NCBI RefSeq assembly: GCF_003711225.1
Contig: NZ_CP031030.1
Location: 7,368,531-7,432,530 of the forward strand
Direction of reading: 5' to 3'
Length of the DNA: 64,000 nt
DNA from: Runella sp. SP2
Lineage (GTDB): Bacteria > Bacteroidota > Bacteroidia > Cytophagales > Spirosomataceae
Positions within the stretch are counted from its first letter, which is position 1; every line of letters begins with the position of its first letter. A program made the translations under genes and the position numbers. Positions 34,419 to 43,305 of the stretch are shown here, in pieces. A model generated the notes under the pieces. That model saw nothing but the letters and a program-made list of their open reading frames with translations. It made no database searches and had not been told where the DNA came from.

Positions 34419-36398
34419 GTACCCTACCAATGCTTTCACTTCGTGCCGGCCAAACGTGTTGCTGTACCCTAACAAATTATTGAGGGTCGTTTCGCGCGTC
34501 ACGCTGCGGATTTCGGTCAAACTACTGCGAGGAATGGTTTTTCTGACCAACGATGGGTTGTAATAATCCAAGACCGTATAAGCATTGGTGTAGTTTTTGT
34601 TTTGCTCTGCTGTATAACGAATCGCGTATTGGCTGCTAAATTTCAGGTTCGGAATGATTTCCCATTCTACTTTTCCACTTCCAAACAAATAGTCCTGCAC
34701 ATTGCGCGAAAGCCCTGCGATTTCGGCATACATCAAGGGGTTATTGCCTTGGGCACTCACGCCATAAGTACCGTCGGGATACTTTGGAACAGCCCACAGT
34801 GACCCGTGAAACATGGTATTAAATACGTTGAACTCACTGATGGGCGTTTGCCAGTTGTTGTTGCGGTAATTGATATCCACGCTTGCGCTCAACCGATTGG
34901 ACACTTTAAAATCGGTATTGGCGCGAATTTCTTTCACATCGCTATCAAAATTAGGAGCAATTCCGCCTTGTTTTTGGTAACGTACCCCTACACGGCCGCG
35001 AAAAAACTCATTTCCCCCGCTAACCGACACGTTCTGACTAAACTGCGGCGCTGCCCGTAACACGGTTTTAAACCACGTATTAGGCAGAGGAAATTTAAGA
35101 CGGTCGGTGGCATTGACGTAATCAGAAATTTGGGTTTCACTATAGCGCGCCGCTGCACCCGAGTTGATAAGCGCCACGTTCTGCAAGCGCATGTAAGGCT
35201 CCAAGTCCATCATTTCGGGTTTGTTAATGGCATTTTGAACGGCATAAAAACCGCTGTAATCCACCACTGCTTTCCCTGACTTGGCGCGTTTGGTGGTCAC
35301 GAGCACAACCCCGTTGGCCGCCCGCGACCCGTAAATCGCCGTCGATGAGGCGTCTTTTAGCACCGAAATACTTTCGATATCATCAAGATTGATGGTGTTA
35401 AAAGGTTGTTCTACTCCATCTACAATAAACAAAGGGTCGTTTGAACTCAACGTAGTGATACCACGTACCCGCACTGTAGCACGAGAGTTAGGGCCTGGCG
35501 AACCACCACGGTCAAGAATCGTCACCCCAGGTGCAATCCCTTGCAAGACTTGGTTAGCGTTCGACACGGGGCGGCGCGTTAGTTGTTCGCTTTTTACCTC
35601 GGCAACGGCACTCGTCAAGCTTGTTTTTTTCTGAACGCCGTAACCGACAACAACCACTTCACCGAGTGCTTTGGTGTCGGCGACCAGCGTGATATTGAGG
35701 GCCGTGCGACCACCTACCACCACTTCTTGGGGTAAATAGCCCACGTAGCTAAACACCAGCACCGCTTTTTCGTCGGGGACGGCAAGTTGAAATCCACCAT
35801 TGACGTCGGTGGTTGTACCACGGTTAGTGCCCTTGAGCAAAATACTTACACCAGGCAAACCTTGACCGTTTTCTTCTGCCACTTTTCCCGCAATTTTTAT
35901 GTCCTCCAACACTACAGCACGGGCCGCTGAGGTTGGAAATTGAAGTTGCGAAGGCACCGTCCGAAGACTTGAGAAATCATTAGAAATCGTTCTAGTGCTG
36001 GGCAACGCTTCTGGACTTGGCTCGCTAGGTGTGAGAATTTCCTTACCCGAAGTTTTTACTTTTTGGGTTTTAATAATGTAGGTATTTCTCACTTTTTTGT
36101 AGGTCAAACCCGCAGGGTTGAGGAGGTTCTCCAACACCTGTTCGAGTTTGCCACTGAGGGCGTCGGCTGCAATCAACCGATTCGGAATTTCGTCGGTTTT
36201 ATACACCAAATGAATCCCAAATCGCGTTTCGGCATCGCGTAGCGCTTCTTTCAAAGGAATAGACGCTTTGCGGTCGGGTTGGGTCTTATTTTGCTGTGAA
36301 ATGGTTGTGTAATTGGCGGCAAACACTTGCGCATTTGCTTTTTGAACAAAACCTGTTATCCCACAGACCAAAAAGGATAATAGTAATGGTTTGTACAT
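34341..36398 (-). CDS. SusC-type TonB-dependent transporter, N-terminal part (cut by inversion)
   Basis: The frame opens with signal peptide MYKPLLLSFLVCGITGFVQK-ANAQ. It continues with an STN domain (residues ~45-110, IPLKEALRDAETRFGIHLVY), a carboxypeptidase-D regulatory-like domain (~165-245, IAGKVAEENGQGLPGVSILL), the plug with EVVVVGYGVQKK, and the first part of the barrel. Native codons end at KFNTIN (34,385). The last residues GVNNDFSRPTSCCE are antisense giant-protein sequence. The continuation AYREDFYNNDVQSIGSG is at 41,854 on the plus strand. The STN domain matches signalling through FecR and ECF sigma, whose genes lie directly upstream (21 bp from fecR). It should import glycan fragments across the outer membrane, but the truncated barrel cannot work. 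Confidence 0.92.
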   Translation of the reverse strand: MYKPLLLSFLVCGITGFVQKANAQVFAANYTTISQQNKTQPDRKASIPLKEALRDAETRFGIHLVYKTDEIPNRLIAADALSGKLEQVLENLLNPAGLTYKKVRNTYIIKTQKVKTSGKEILTPSEPSPEALPSTRTISNDFSSLRTVPSQLQFPTSAARAVVLEDIKIAGKVAEENGQGLPGVSILLKGTNRGTTTDVNGGFQLAVPDEKAVLVFSYVGYLPQEVVVGGRTALNITLVADTKALGEVVVVGYGVQKKTSLTSAVAEVKSEQLTRRPVSNANQVLQGIAPGVTILDRGGSPGPNSRATVRVRGITTLSSNDPLFIVDGVEQPFNTINLDDIESISVLKDASSTAIYGSRAANGVVLVTTKRAKSGKAVVDYSGFYAVQNAINKPEMMDLEPYMRLQNVALINSGAAARYSETQISDYVNATDRLKFPLPNTWFKTVLRAAPQFSQNVSVSGGNEFFRGRVGVRYQKQGGIAPNFDSDVKEIRANTDFKVSNRLSASVDINYRNNNWQTPISEFNVFNTMFHGSLWAVPKYPDGTYGVSAQGNNPLMYAEIAGLSRNVQDYLFGSGKVEWEIIPNLKFSSQYAIRYTAEQNKNYTNAYTVLDYYNPSLVRKTIPRSSLTEIRSVTRETTLNNLLGYSNTFGRHEVKALVGYSEISNKFNTINGVNNDFSRPTSCCE
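34385..34393 (+). repeat. left inversion junction, inverted repeat CGTTGATGG
   Basis: CGTTGATGG here is the reverse complement of CCATCAACG at 41,845-41,853. The match extends imperfectly inward: CGTTGATGGTATTGAATTTA versus CGTTGATGGCGGTGAATATA, 16 of 20 bases. Sequence to the left belongs to the giant gene and sequence to the right to antisense SusC. Confidence 0.9.
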
Positions 36399-36419
36399 GG
36401 TTTATCTCAAAAGTTAGGT

Positions 36420-37439
36420 TTATTTAATCGTTAGTTTTTTTTCTGATAGTTGGCAGTCCGCTTTTAGAAGATCGGCCAAAATGTCTCGTACTTCTTCGGC
36501 ACTGCCCGAAGGAATAGTTCCCGAGATTTTTTCGTTGGCAAGGGCAGGGTTTTCAAAACTTACTTCAATCCCGAAGTTATCCTCGATGCGCTGGGCTACA
36601 TCACTCATTGCTTCGCCGTCCAAAATCCAGATGTTTTGTTGCCACGAACTGTACAACTCGGTTCTTACTTTGCGCTGCGTCAAGCTACGCGTATCGGCCC
36701 GAAATTCCACCATGTCACCAGGCCGCAAGACCGCCGATTGTTGGGCAGCTTTGATTTGAACTTTTCCCGACTGAAGCACCACTTGGGTTGTTTTGCGGCG
36801 GTCTGAGACGTTGAACTCCGTCCCGAGTACTTCCACCACGAGGTCGTTGGTATGTACCCGAAACTTCGCATCGGTTGGCGTATGTTTCACGTCGAAAAAC
36901 GCTTCTCCTTGCAACCACACTTCCCGAATGGCCTTGTCTTTTAAATCTTCGGAAAACGACAAGGTGGTGTTGGCGTTCAAATTAACCACCGAACCGTCGG
37001 GCAACTCAACTTTGCGGGTTTCTCCGTAAGAAGTGGCGTACGACACCGTGGAGGGTTGCGACGTGTACCAAGCGGCTACCACACCACCAACCAGTAGCAC
37101 CACCGCGGCGGCTACCCAACTCAATCGTTTCACAAACGAGCGGCGCAAAGGCACGACGGGAGCGTCTTGCGGCGATAATGGCAAGCCAATGGTTTGCTCA
37201 AGTCGGGTTTTGAGGGCCTGAACCTTCGCTTCTGGCATGTGAGGTAACCGAACATCGAGTCGTTGTACCAGCTGTCGGGCTTCTTCCATCGTCGTTTGGC
37301 GTTCAGGATAGGTGTGGAGAAATCCGTTCCAAAATTGGTCTGCATCTCCCGAAGGATTTCGTACCCAATCTTGGAAAAAGTCATCGGCTGCGAGTTGTAC
37401 AGCGTCGAACGAGGCGTATTTTGTTAAGGGTTCAGGCAT
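36420..37439 (-). CDS. FecR-type anti-sigma factor
   Basis: I start at ATG 37439 (MPEPLTKYASFDAVQLAADD), giving 339 residues; ATG 37463 would add eight. The cytoplasmic sigma-binding region (~1-100) has DFFQDWVRNPSGDADQFWNG. One membrane helix lies near 103-127 (LSWVAAAVVLLVGGVVAAWY). The periplasmic FecR domain has YATSYGETRKVELPDGSVVN, LNANTTLSF and GEAFFDVKHTPTDAKFRVHT, with a C-terminal STN-interacting DUF4974-like part ending KKLTIK. It should hold the ECF sigma until substrate-loaded SusC signals through its STN domain. It sits between the sigma gene (59 bp upstream) and susC (21 bp downstream). Confidence 0.9.
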   Translation of the reverse strand: MPEPLTKYASFDAVQLAADDFFQDWVRNPSGDADQFWNGFLHTYPERQTTMEEARQLVQRLDVRLPHMPEAKVQALKTRLEQTIGLPLSPQDAPVVPLRRSFVKRLSWVAAAVVLLVGGVVAAWYTSQPSTVSYATSYGETRKVELPDGSVVNLNANTTLSFSEDLKDKAIREVWLQGEAFFDVKHTPTDAKFRVHTNDLVVEVLGTEFNVSDRRKTTQVVLQSGKVQIKAAQQSAVLRPGDMVEFRADTRSLTQRKVRTELYSSWQQNIWILDGEAMSDVAQRIEDNFGIEVSFENPALANEKISGTIPSGSAEEVRDILADLLKADCQLSEKKLTIK

Positions 37440-37498
37440 TCTCTCAGAGGCATTATACCCCATAGAGAAACGAAGTGTGAAGATTACCTCTTTCTTTT

Positions 37499-38104
37499 TT
37501 AAAAATTTTTATAAAAAAATTTCAACAGCCCAAAAACCGCTAAAAATATCCAATTATCGCGCAGTTGACCAAGGGCTTTGTAGATAAGATTATAGACCGA
37601 ATGACGCGTGAGCGACATCATTTCGGCGATTTCGTCGTAGCTTAAATTATCGTAAAAACGAAGCAGAAGTGCTTCTTGTTGGCGCTTAGGAAGTTGAGCA
37701 ATGTGTTTTTCGAGCTGATGTTTTTGGAGGGATTCAGTTTCTTGATTGACAAACCAGGTGTCAACAGACTCTATGTAGTCATCGCTTATTTCCTCAAATT
37801 CAGAAAGTTGCGTATGTCTCGACTGCCGATTGAGGTACTTGAGCAATTTGGTTTTTAGGGATTTGCACAAATAAAATTGAATGTTATTTGCCTCAACTTC
37901 ACTCAACGACGCTCGGTATTTCCAAATATCCTCAAATACATCATGAATAGCGTCCGTTAGTAATTCTTCATCATTGCAAAGTCGGCGACCAAATTTGTAC
38001 AAGATTTGTATATACCCATCGTATAATTCGCCCAAAGCATAGTTATCACCTGCCCTGAGTCGATTCCAACTTGTCAAATGTGTATCCTTTTGGTCAGAAT
38101 TCAT
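37499..38104 (-). CDS. ECF-type RNA polymerase sigma factor
   Basis: A 201-residue sigma-70 family ECF protein. Region 2 spans ~20-95 (ALGELYDGYIQILYKFGRRL, DAIHDVFEDIWKYRASL). Region 4 spans ~130-185 (LEKHIAQLPKRQQEALLLRF, YDNLSYDEIAEMMSLTRHSV, YNLIYKALGQLR). With FecR and an STN-bearing SusC this is the usual Bacteroidota trans-envelope switch that turns on a glycan locus when substrate arrives. The tail WIFLAVFGLLKFFYKNF is hydrophobic, which is common in these factors. The gene is first in the sigma-fecR-susC unit and now points away from susD because of the inversion. Confidence 0.94.
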   Translation of the reverse strand: MNSDQKDTHLTSWNRLRAGDNYALGELYDGYIQILYKFGRRLCNDEELLTDAIHDVFEDIWKYRASLSEVEANNIQFYLCKSLKTKLLKYLNRQSRHTQLSEFEEISDDYIESVDTWFVNQETESLQKHQLEKHIAQLPKRQQEALLLRFYDNLSYDEIAEMMSLTRHSVYNLIYKALGQLRDNWIFLAVFGLLKFFYKNF

Positions 38105-38136
38105 ACCTGCATAAAATGAAAGCCGAGTTTTTCAAG

Positions 38137-38144
38137 GCAAAAAT
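38137..38144 (-). promoter_or_regulatory. candidate -7 box of the sigma-fecR-susC unit
   Basis: TATTTTTG on the minus strand matches TAnnTTTG exactly and lies about 33 nt before the sigma-factor ATG. A clear TTTG at -33 is missing, so recognition by another sigma factor or an activator is possible. Confidence 0.4.
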
Positions 38145-38231
38145 AGAATACATAAACAATAGGTTATATAAATTTCTTTTAAATCTTTTAAAATCGTGGA
38201 AAAGTACAAAACAACATAAACAAATAAAAAC

Positions 38232-38263
38232 AAAAGAGGCTGTTTGGTGAAACAGCCTCTTTT
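38232..38263 (-). terminator. rho-independent terminator after the actin-like gene
   Basis: AAAAGAGGCTGTTT (38232-38245) pairs perfectly with AAACAGCCTCTTTT (38250-38263), loop GGTG. The minus-strand product is followed by GTTTTTATTTG. It separates the coiled-coil/actin-like pair from the sigma-factor unit downstream. Confidence 0.85.
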
Positions 38264-38281
38264 AAAAGAAAAAACGAACAG

Positions 38282-39313
38282 TTACTTCAAGCCCAACAAG
38301 AAGCCAATGGTAAAGTTGGCATCCCAGTCAAAAACAAAGGTTTTGCAACCCGTGGCATCAGCAACGGCTTTGTAGATATTTCCTCCTGCTTTTGATTTGG
38401 CTTTGTCGAGTTTGTACGCCTCGGCGGCCTTCAAAACGGTATATCTTTCTTTGCCATTTCGTACCTCTTTGGCCAAATCAAACGGCACACCGCCAATGAT
38501 GAAGCATATTTCTCGCTTGCTCTTTGGCACTTGCTTCGACATTGCCCCTACTTCTTCATATACCTTGTCGTCGGCTACTCCCTTTTCGTAGTACTTAGCG
38601 CCGTACGTTTCAAGGGTTTTGATACTTCCACCTTCTGTCCACGCGATTTTGGTATTTCCTGAACCAATGTCGGTAAAGAAGCCTTTATCGCTAAACGACG
38701 CAGGAAGCGCGCACTTTAAGCCCAGCGAACCTTCTTGGTCGGGCGTTACGGTATTGACCATGTACCCCATGTCTTTCAATACTTTGATAATTTTACCCGT
38801 TACTTCGGCCTTCAATGCGCCCGAGCTTACCACAAAATGAATGTCTTTACCACTTACGCCGTGGTCCATCATGTTACCGATGTAGCGTTTTAGGCCAATG
38901 CGAATGTCATAATCAGAAGCCATGTTTTCGATAACCATGCTATTACCAAACTCAGCGTGTTCGAGCTTCCAATTTTTGTCTTTGTCGATGTTCACCACAA
39001 ACGAGTTAAACCCACTTGCTCCCAATTCGACGACACCTTTGAGCTTCCCATCCACGGGCTCAGGAGCGGTATAAGAAAAAGCGCCAGCCGTCGAAGTAGC
39101 CTCTGCCGATGACTCGCTGCTGGCCAAGGAAGACCCTTCGTCCGAGGCCGTCGATTCGGTTGTGGTACTTGCCGACGGGCCACCTTCGGGCGATTTGGTC
39201 GTCAGTTCTGTTATGGCTTTTTTAGGATCGGGGCCCAAGAAATAATACCCTGCGCCCAATAACCCCGCGATGAATAAAATCAAAAGGACTTTGCCTGCAC
39301 CAGTTAGATTCAT
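38282..39313 (-). CDS. membrane-anchored protein with possible actin-like (ASKHA) ATPase motif
   Basis: The 343-residue protein begins with a hydrophobic anchor (VLLILFIAGLLGAGYYFL, residues ~9-26) and a Ser/Thr/Glu-rich linker to ~80. A globular domain of ~260 residues follows. FFTDIGSGNTKIAWTEGG looks like the phosphate-binding DxGSGxTK loop of actin/Hsp70/Ppx proteins. KLKGVVELGASGFNSFVVNI and KREICFIIGGVPFDLAKEV could be the other ATP-site strands. I do not recognise a named family. If the helix is a normal signal anchor, the domain would be periplasmic, where ATP is absent, so topology or nucleotide use is unusual. It is preceded 18 bp upstream by a coiled-coil protein gene, and the pair probably works together. 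Confidence 0.6.
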   Translation of the reverse strand: MNLTGAGKVLLILFIAGLLGAGYYFLGPDPKKAITELTTKSPEGGPSASTTTESTASDEGSSLASSESSAEATSTAGAFSYTAPEPVDGKLKGVVELGASGFNSFVVNIDKDKNWKLEHAEFGNSMVIENMASDYDIRIGLKRYIGNMMDHGVSGKDIHFVVSSGALKAEVTGKIIKVLKDMGYMVNTVTPDQEGSLGLKCALPASFSDKGFFTDIGSGNTKIAWTEGGSIKTLETYGAKYYEKGVADDKVYEEVGAMSKQVPKSKREICFIIGGVPFDLAKEVRNGKERYTVLKAAEAYKLDKAKSKAGGNIYKAVADATGCKTFVFDWDANFTIGFLLGLK

Positions 39314-39331
39314 AGTAGTTGTGGTTAAATT

Positions 39332-40054
39332 TTACGAAATATACTGTTTTATGCCGTTTTCAATCAAGCTAATTTCACTGGCAACGCCTTCTTTGGCCGT
39401 CACGGTAGCCTGAATTTTTTGTTCAATTTCGGCAAACTTGTCCGTAAACTTACTATCTATTCCGTTGAGCGCCGCTAATTTCTCGGTTTGTATTTTTTCC
39501 AAATTGGCAATTTTCTGTTTCAAATCCGCCAACTGTTGCTCAATGCCGTTCACTTCGGTATTAAGCTGCTGTTGTTCTTTGGCTTTTTCAGTGGTGAGGG
39601 CGTTTTTCTTTTGTTCACCCGCCGCAATTGTCGCTTCAAACGCTTTTTGTAATTCTGTTTTATAGAAGGCCGCCGACTCCAACAAAAACTGTTGATTACA
39701 ATTAGGGTTCAGGAGTTTAGCGCCTTCATAGGCCGTCTTAAAATGCTCTACGCTGGGGTTAGTGCTCGTCCGCAACAACATTTGCGAAAACTCATAAAAA
39801 TCGAAACCAGGCTGATTTTTTTCTTCCAAAATCTTCCGAAAACGGTTTCGTAGGTCTTCCACAAAATCGTTGGAAGCGGGAGCCACAAACACAGGCGCAC
39901 TCACGGGCGTGCTTTTGGGCGGCGCGGAAGGAGCGGGTGCGGACGCAGGTGCGGCTGGTTTTTCTTCGGTTTTTGGGTCGTCTAGTACCACAAAAACTCC
40001 TGCTAAATCGCGAAGCCAACCGCTCATTTTACTTTTTTGGGGTTCGTCTGCCAC
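39332..40054 (-). CDS. coiled-coil protein of unknown function
   Basis: A 240-residue soluble protein. A short N-terminal region (MSGWLRDLAGVFVVLDD) is followed by a Pro/Ala-rich linker (~32-60) and a helical domain (~63-135, FVEDLRNRFRKILEEKNQPG, FDFYEFSQMLLRTS). A long coiled coil occupies ~140-225 (QLNTEVNGIEQQLADLKQKI). There is no signal peptide. It lies directly before the actin-like gene on the same strand, so a cytoplasmic adaptor or scaffold for that partner is a reasonable guess. Both genes are intact inside the inverted segment. Confidence 0.62.
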   Translation of the reverse strand: MADEPQKSKMSGWLRDLAGVFVVLDDPKTEEKPAAPASAPAPSAPPKSTPVSAPVFVAPASNDFVEDLRNRFRKILEEKNQPGFDFYEFSQMLLRTSTNPSVEHFKTAYEGAKLLNPNCNQQFLLESAAFYKTELQKAFEATIAAGEQKKNALTTEKAKEQQQLNTEVNGIEQQLADLKQKIANLEKIQTEKLAALNGIDSKFTDKFAEIEQKIQATVTAKEGVASEISLIENGIKQYIS

Positions 40055-40242
40055 TGTTGTAAAGGTTTGATGTTTTCAATGATTGTTTCGATGCGAATGC
40101 GTATTACCACGAAAGTTATAAAAACCTTCGTATAAGGCCGATAAAGGTAGAAAAGATTTTATTGGGAGGGCATTGGTAAGTAGAAGAGTGGTTGAAAACG
40201 GGGCTAATTTTAGGATTTTTGAGGATGAAATGTGTACAAAAA

Positions 40243-40269
40243 AACCGCCACCTTCAAAAGGTGACGGTT
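40243..40269 (-). terminator. terminator of the giant surface-protein gene
   Basis: AACCGCCACCTT (40243-40254) pairs with AGGTGACGGTT (40259-40269) around CAAA. In the minus direction the stem is followed by a run of seven T. It lies 24 bp beyond the stop at 40293 and so marks the true 3' end of the giant gene, now inverted away from its 5' part. Confidence 0.85.
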
Positions 40270-40609
40270 GAGCACTACCTGTATGAAAAACCCTACTCTA
40301 TTTTTAAAACTTTCAACGTACGAACCAATTGCGCTGTGTTTACGCTCAAAAAATACACGCCAGGTGCTAATTTATCCACTGAGATTTCTTCCGTATGTGC
40401 ATCAGTATCAGCGGTAAATGCTCGGCTTAACACCTGACGTCCCGAAGCATCCATCAACGAAGTCTGTACTACTTGCCCCTTACTGCCCTGGACCTTCAAA
40501 CGGAGAATGTTAGTGACAGGATTGGGCAGAACGGTGGCGAAAGACCCGTTATCGGTGGATTTTAGACCCTTCCAGGGTGACAAATTAGTTGCCGTGCGAC
40601 GGTCCGACC

Positions 40610-40665
40610 CTTGCTCTTTGCCATTTGCCCCTTGCCCACTGCCCTTTGCCTCTTCTCTTGCTGCA
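40610..40665. repeat. TTGCC simple-sequence tract inside coding DNA
   Basis: CTTGCTCTTTGCCATTTGCC, CCTTGCCCACTGCCC and TTTGCCTCTTC form an imperfect TTGCC array like that at 1836-1980. In the giant-protein frame it encodes the linker EEAKGSGQGANGKEQGSDRR, just before the sorting domain, in frame. Confidence 0.6.
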
Positions 40666-41844
40666 CCCACACCTACCCCGTCTCGCGATTGGATTCGGAA
40701 CCAATATTCCTGATAAGCCAAGACATTGCCTTGCGCTTGGCGGGTGGAAGGATAAATACTGCCCCAGCCTTTTTGGTCCCAGTAACGAATACTCAATTTG
40801 TATAAACCTTTCGGTAACCCTGAATCATAGGCATTTCCTCCCGCCCCGTTATCGGCGTAGAAACCATAGGCTGGGTGATTTTGGGCGTATAGCTCCGTCC
40901 AGCCTTCACGATTGGCATACATAAAATAGGGGGCGTTGTTTTCATGAGTATTAAAGGAACGAACCACACCCATTTCGGGGGTTGCCAACATATCAAAAGT
41001 CAGCGAACCGCTTGTTCCCAAAGCACAGGCATCAGCATTGATTGTCCAAAAACGAGGAGCTATTTTGTTGGGATTTTCCACAAAAAAGAGCGTTGGGTTT
41101 TGCTGCGTGCTTTGTTCTAACGTAGGACCACCGTCGCGCGTAATGAATTGGCTAGACCACGCCGCTCGGTCGTTGGTTTTTACCGACGACCTTGATTCGC
41201 CAATGTTAATCAACGTAACCACGAAGGCGTTCCAATAGACCTCTTTACGGTTACTTTCTTGACTTTGGCAACCTCCGTCAAAAAGACATTTGGCCCAGTA
41301 GGTCTGTTTGGTTACGTTGCTGAATGCCACTTCAAAACTTGTCGCGGTGATACCTGTATTCCAGTACGTTCGACTTCCTGCGGGGCAATTGGCCGCGACA
41401 ACAACGGTCGTTCCTGTACATACAATTTCTTGCGAAACAGTCACGACGGGCGCTTGAACAGTCGTTTGCAGCGTAAAAGTCACGACTTGGCTTTTTTCGC
41501 TTAGGCAACCCGTTTCTGTCTGACAACGAGCGTAGTAAGAAGTCGTTTCGGTAGGAATAGTAGAAGGTAGGTTAGGCAAAACCACGTTGGTAGTGGCATT
41601 GTACCAAACCGTTTTTAGGGAACTGCAAGATGATTGGCCGCTAAAACTTGCGGTTGGGTTGCAACTGGTTTCGGGAAAAAGGGACACTTGAGGAGCCGCG
41701 GGAATTGGAACTAATTTTAACCGCATCACTCCAGACTCACTTTCTACGCAAGACAGAATACCACTTGCCTCTCGACAGCGCACACGGTAGTTGTGGTACT
41801 GATTATCTGCCAATGCCACTGGTACTGCTGTCGTATATTCACCG

Positions 41845-41853
41845 CCATCAACG
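41845..41853 (-). repeat. right inversion junction, inverted repeat CCATCAACG
   Basis: CCATCAACG on the plus strand is the inverted partner of 34,385-34,393. To the left lies the giant-gene 3' part (antisense); to the right SusC resumes (GCT TAT CGG, residues AYR). The bases are shared, so the exact crossover within the 9 bp cannot be placed. Confidence 0.9.
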
Positions 41854-43283
41854 CTTATCGGGAAGATTTTTACAACAACGACGTACAATCGATTGGCTCA
41901 GGTTCTGACAACAACAAAAATAGCGGTGGGGTAGATTCTCAATGGGGACTTCGCTCGTTTTTTGGGCGGGTAAACTACGCTTTGGCCGACAAGTATTTGT
42001 TTGAAGCCAATGCGCGCTACGACGGCTCATCGCGTTTTACGGGCGACAAAGTGTATAGCTTTTTCCCGTCGTTTTCGGCAGGCTGGCGTTTGTCAGAGGA
42101 GAAGTTTTTTGAGCCACTCCGCGCCGTGGTGGGTGAGCTGAAAGTACGTGGTTCGTGGGGGAGAACTGGAAATCAAGCAGTAGGCTTGTATAGTTATTTT
42201 CAAACCCTTAACTCTTCTACCTATACGTTTGGCGGCTCGGTGGTGCAAGGCTACGTTCAGTCGAACTTGGCCAACCCGAACTTGACGTGGGAAACGACCG
42301 CTCAAACCGACATCGGACTGGATGCGCAGCTTTGGAACAACCGCTTGAGCTTTACCTTTGATTATTACGACAAATTGACCGACGGTATTTTGCTGAACTT
42401 GCCTATTCCAACAACCGTAGGCTTGAATGCCCCTCCGCAAAACGCAGGAAAAGTGGGGAACAAAGGAATCGAATTGGGCTTGACGTATCGCAACAAAACC
42501 AAGAGTGGTTTCTCGTACGAAATTGGTGGAAACTTTGCCCAAAACAACAATAAAGTAATTGATTTGGCTAAAACAGGGCCTTATATTTCAGGCTCGGACA
42601 TTGACCCGCGCTACATCATCAAAGAAGGTTTGCCTTACAATGCCCACTGGGGCTACAAAACCGATGGGTTGTTCCAAACGGCGGACGAAATCAAAGCCTA
42701 TCCTACGTTGGTGACTAACATGAAACCTGGCGATGTGAAGTACGTGGATTTGAACAACGACGGAAAAATCAACAGCGATGACATGACGTTTATTGGCCTA
42801 ACGTTCCCGCGTTATACCTTTGGACTAAACACCAATTTTAGCTACAAAAACTTTACGCTCTTCACGCAGTGGCAAGGTGCGGCAGATGTGGACACGCGCT
42901 TGTCGGGGGCATTGGCCGAAATGGGGAACTACGAAGGTTTTACCCACAAAATTTATACTGATAACTACTGGACGCCCGAGCGCCCCAATGCGCGCTTCCC
43001 TCGTCCTGTAAAACTGGATTTGCGCAACGTAGCCACGTCCGACCGTATGATTATCGACGGGTCATACTTCCGAATGAAAACCATTCAGCTTTCGTACAGC
43101 TTGCCAAAAGGCTTGTTGGAGCGTGTCAAAGCAGGACGGGCTACGGTCTATGTGAGCGGCACTAATTTGCTCACGTTCTCGAAGTTGAATGAATGGAACC
43201 TCGACCCCGAAGCTGACTCAGGACGCGCGACCTATTATCCTCAAACGTCGCTGACCACGGTTGGTCTTAATGTACAATTTTAA
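41845..43283 (+). pseudogene. SusC-type transporter, C-terminal barrel part (orphaned by inversion)
   Basis: The open frame starts upstream at 41,793, but its first 20 or so residues are antisense giant-protein sequence. Native SusC resumes at the CCATCAACG junction with INAYREDFYNNDVQSIGSGS. Barrel strands follow: NYALADKYLFEANARYDGSS, FPSFSAGWRLSEEKFF, VRGSWGRTGNQAVG, NPNLTWETTAQTDIGLDAQL, DVKYVDLNNDGKINSDDMTF, and the C-terminal TTVGLNVQF ending in Phe. Joined to the N-terminal part it makes a normal 1,147-residue SusC. It has no start or promoter here and lies 22 bp before susD. Confidence 0.93.
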
Positions 43284-43305
43284 CCTTTAAGAAAAGCTTA
43301 AAACA

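Larger units (their letters stand above)
34394..41844. other. inverted 7.45-kb segment
   Basis: The segment holds the SusC 5' part, fecR, the ECF sigma gene, the actin-like and coiled-coil genes and the giant-gene 3' part, all on the minus strand, while both flanks are on the plus strand. Flipping it about the 9-bp repeats restores two long frames with no base gained or lost: 6,728+1,552 = 8,280 nt and 2,014+1,430 = 3,444 nt, both multiples of three. No recombinase or IS gene lies inside or next to it. Confidence 0.92.
40293..41853 (-). pseudogene. giant repeat surface protein, 3' part with T9SS sorting domain (orphaned by inversion)
   Basis: The open frame extends to 41,888, but its first residues (MYVVVVKIFPI) are antisense SusC. 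Native sequence starts at the CGTTGATGG junction (VDGGEYTTAVPVALADN). It has several Ig-like, Cys-containing modules (NQYHNYRVRCREASGILSC, SSCSSLKTVWYNATTNVVLP, CPAGSRTYWNTGI), a ~200-residue domain (AWSSQFITRDGGPTLEQS onward) and a Gly/Lys linker. The type A T9SS C-terminal domain is at the end: VLPNPVTNILRLKV, MDASGRQVLSRAF, LAPGVYFLSV, RTLKVLKIE. This tail directs export by the type IX machinery and cell-surface attachment. It has no start signal of its own here. Confidence 0.9.

Noticed and set aside
41793..41844. N-terminal residues of the plus-strand frame before the SusC fragment as a real start
   Set aside because: They are antisense to the giant protein and have no signal peptide, so the frame is only the open run-in to a broken gene.
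34385..41853. Insertion sequence or transposon ends at the inversion borders
   Set aside because: No transposase or integrase frame lies inside or near the segment, there are no target duplications, and all contents match host-type loci.
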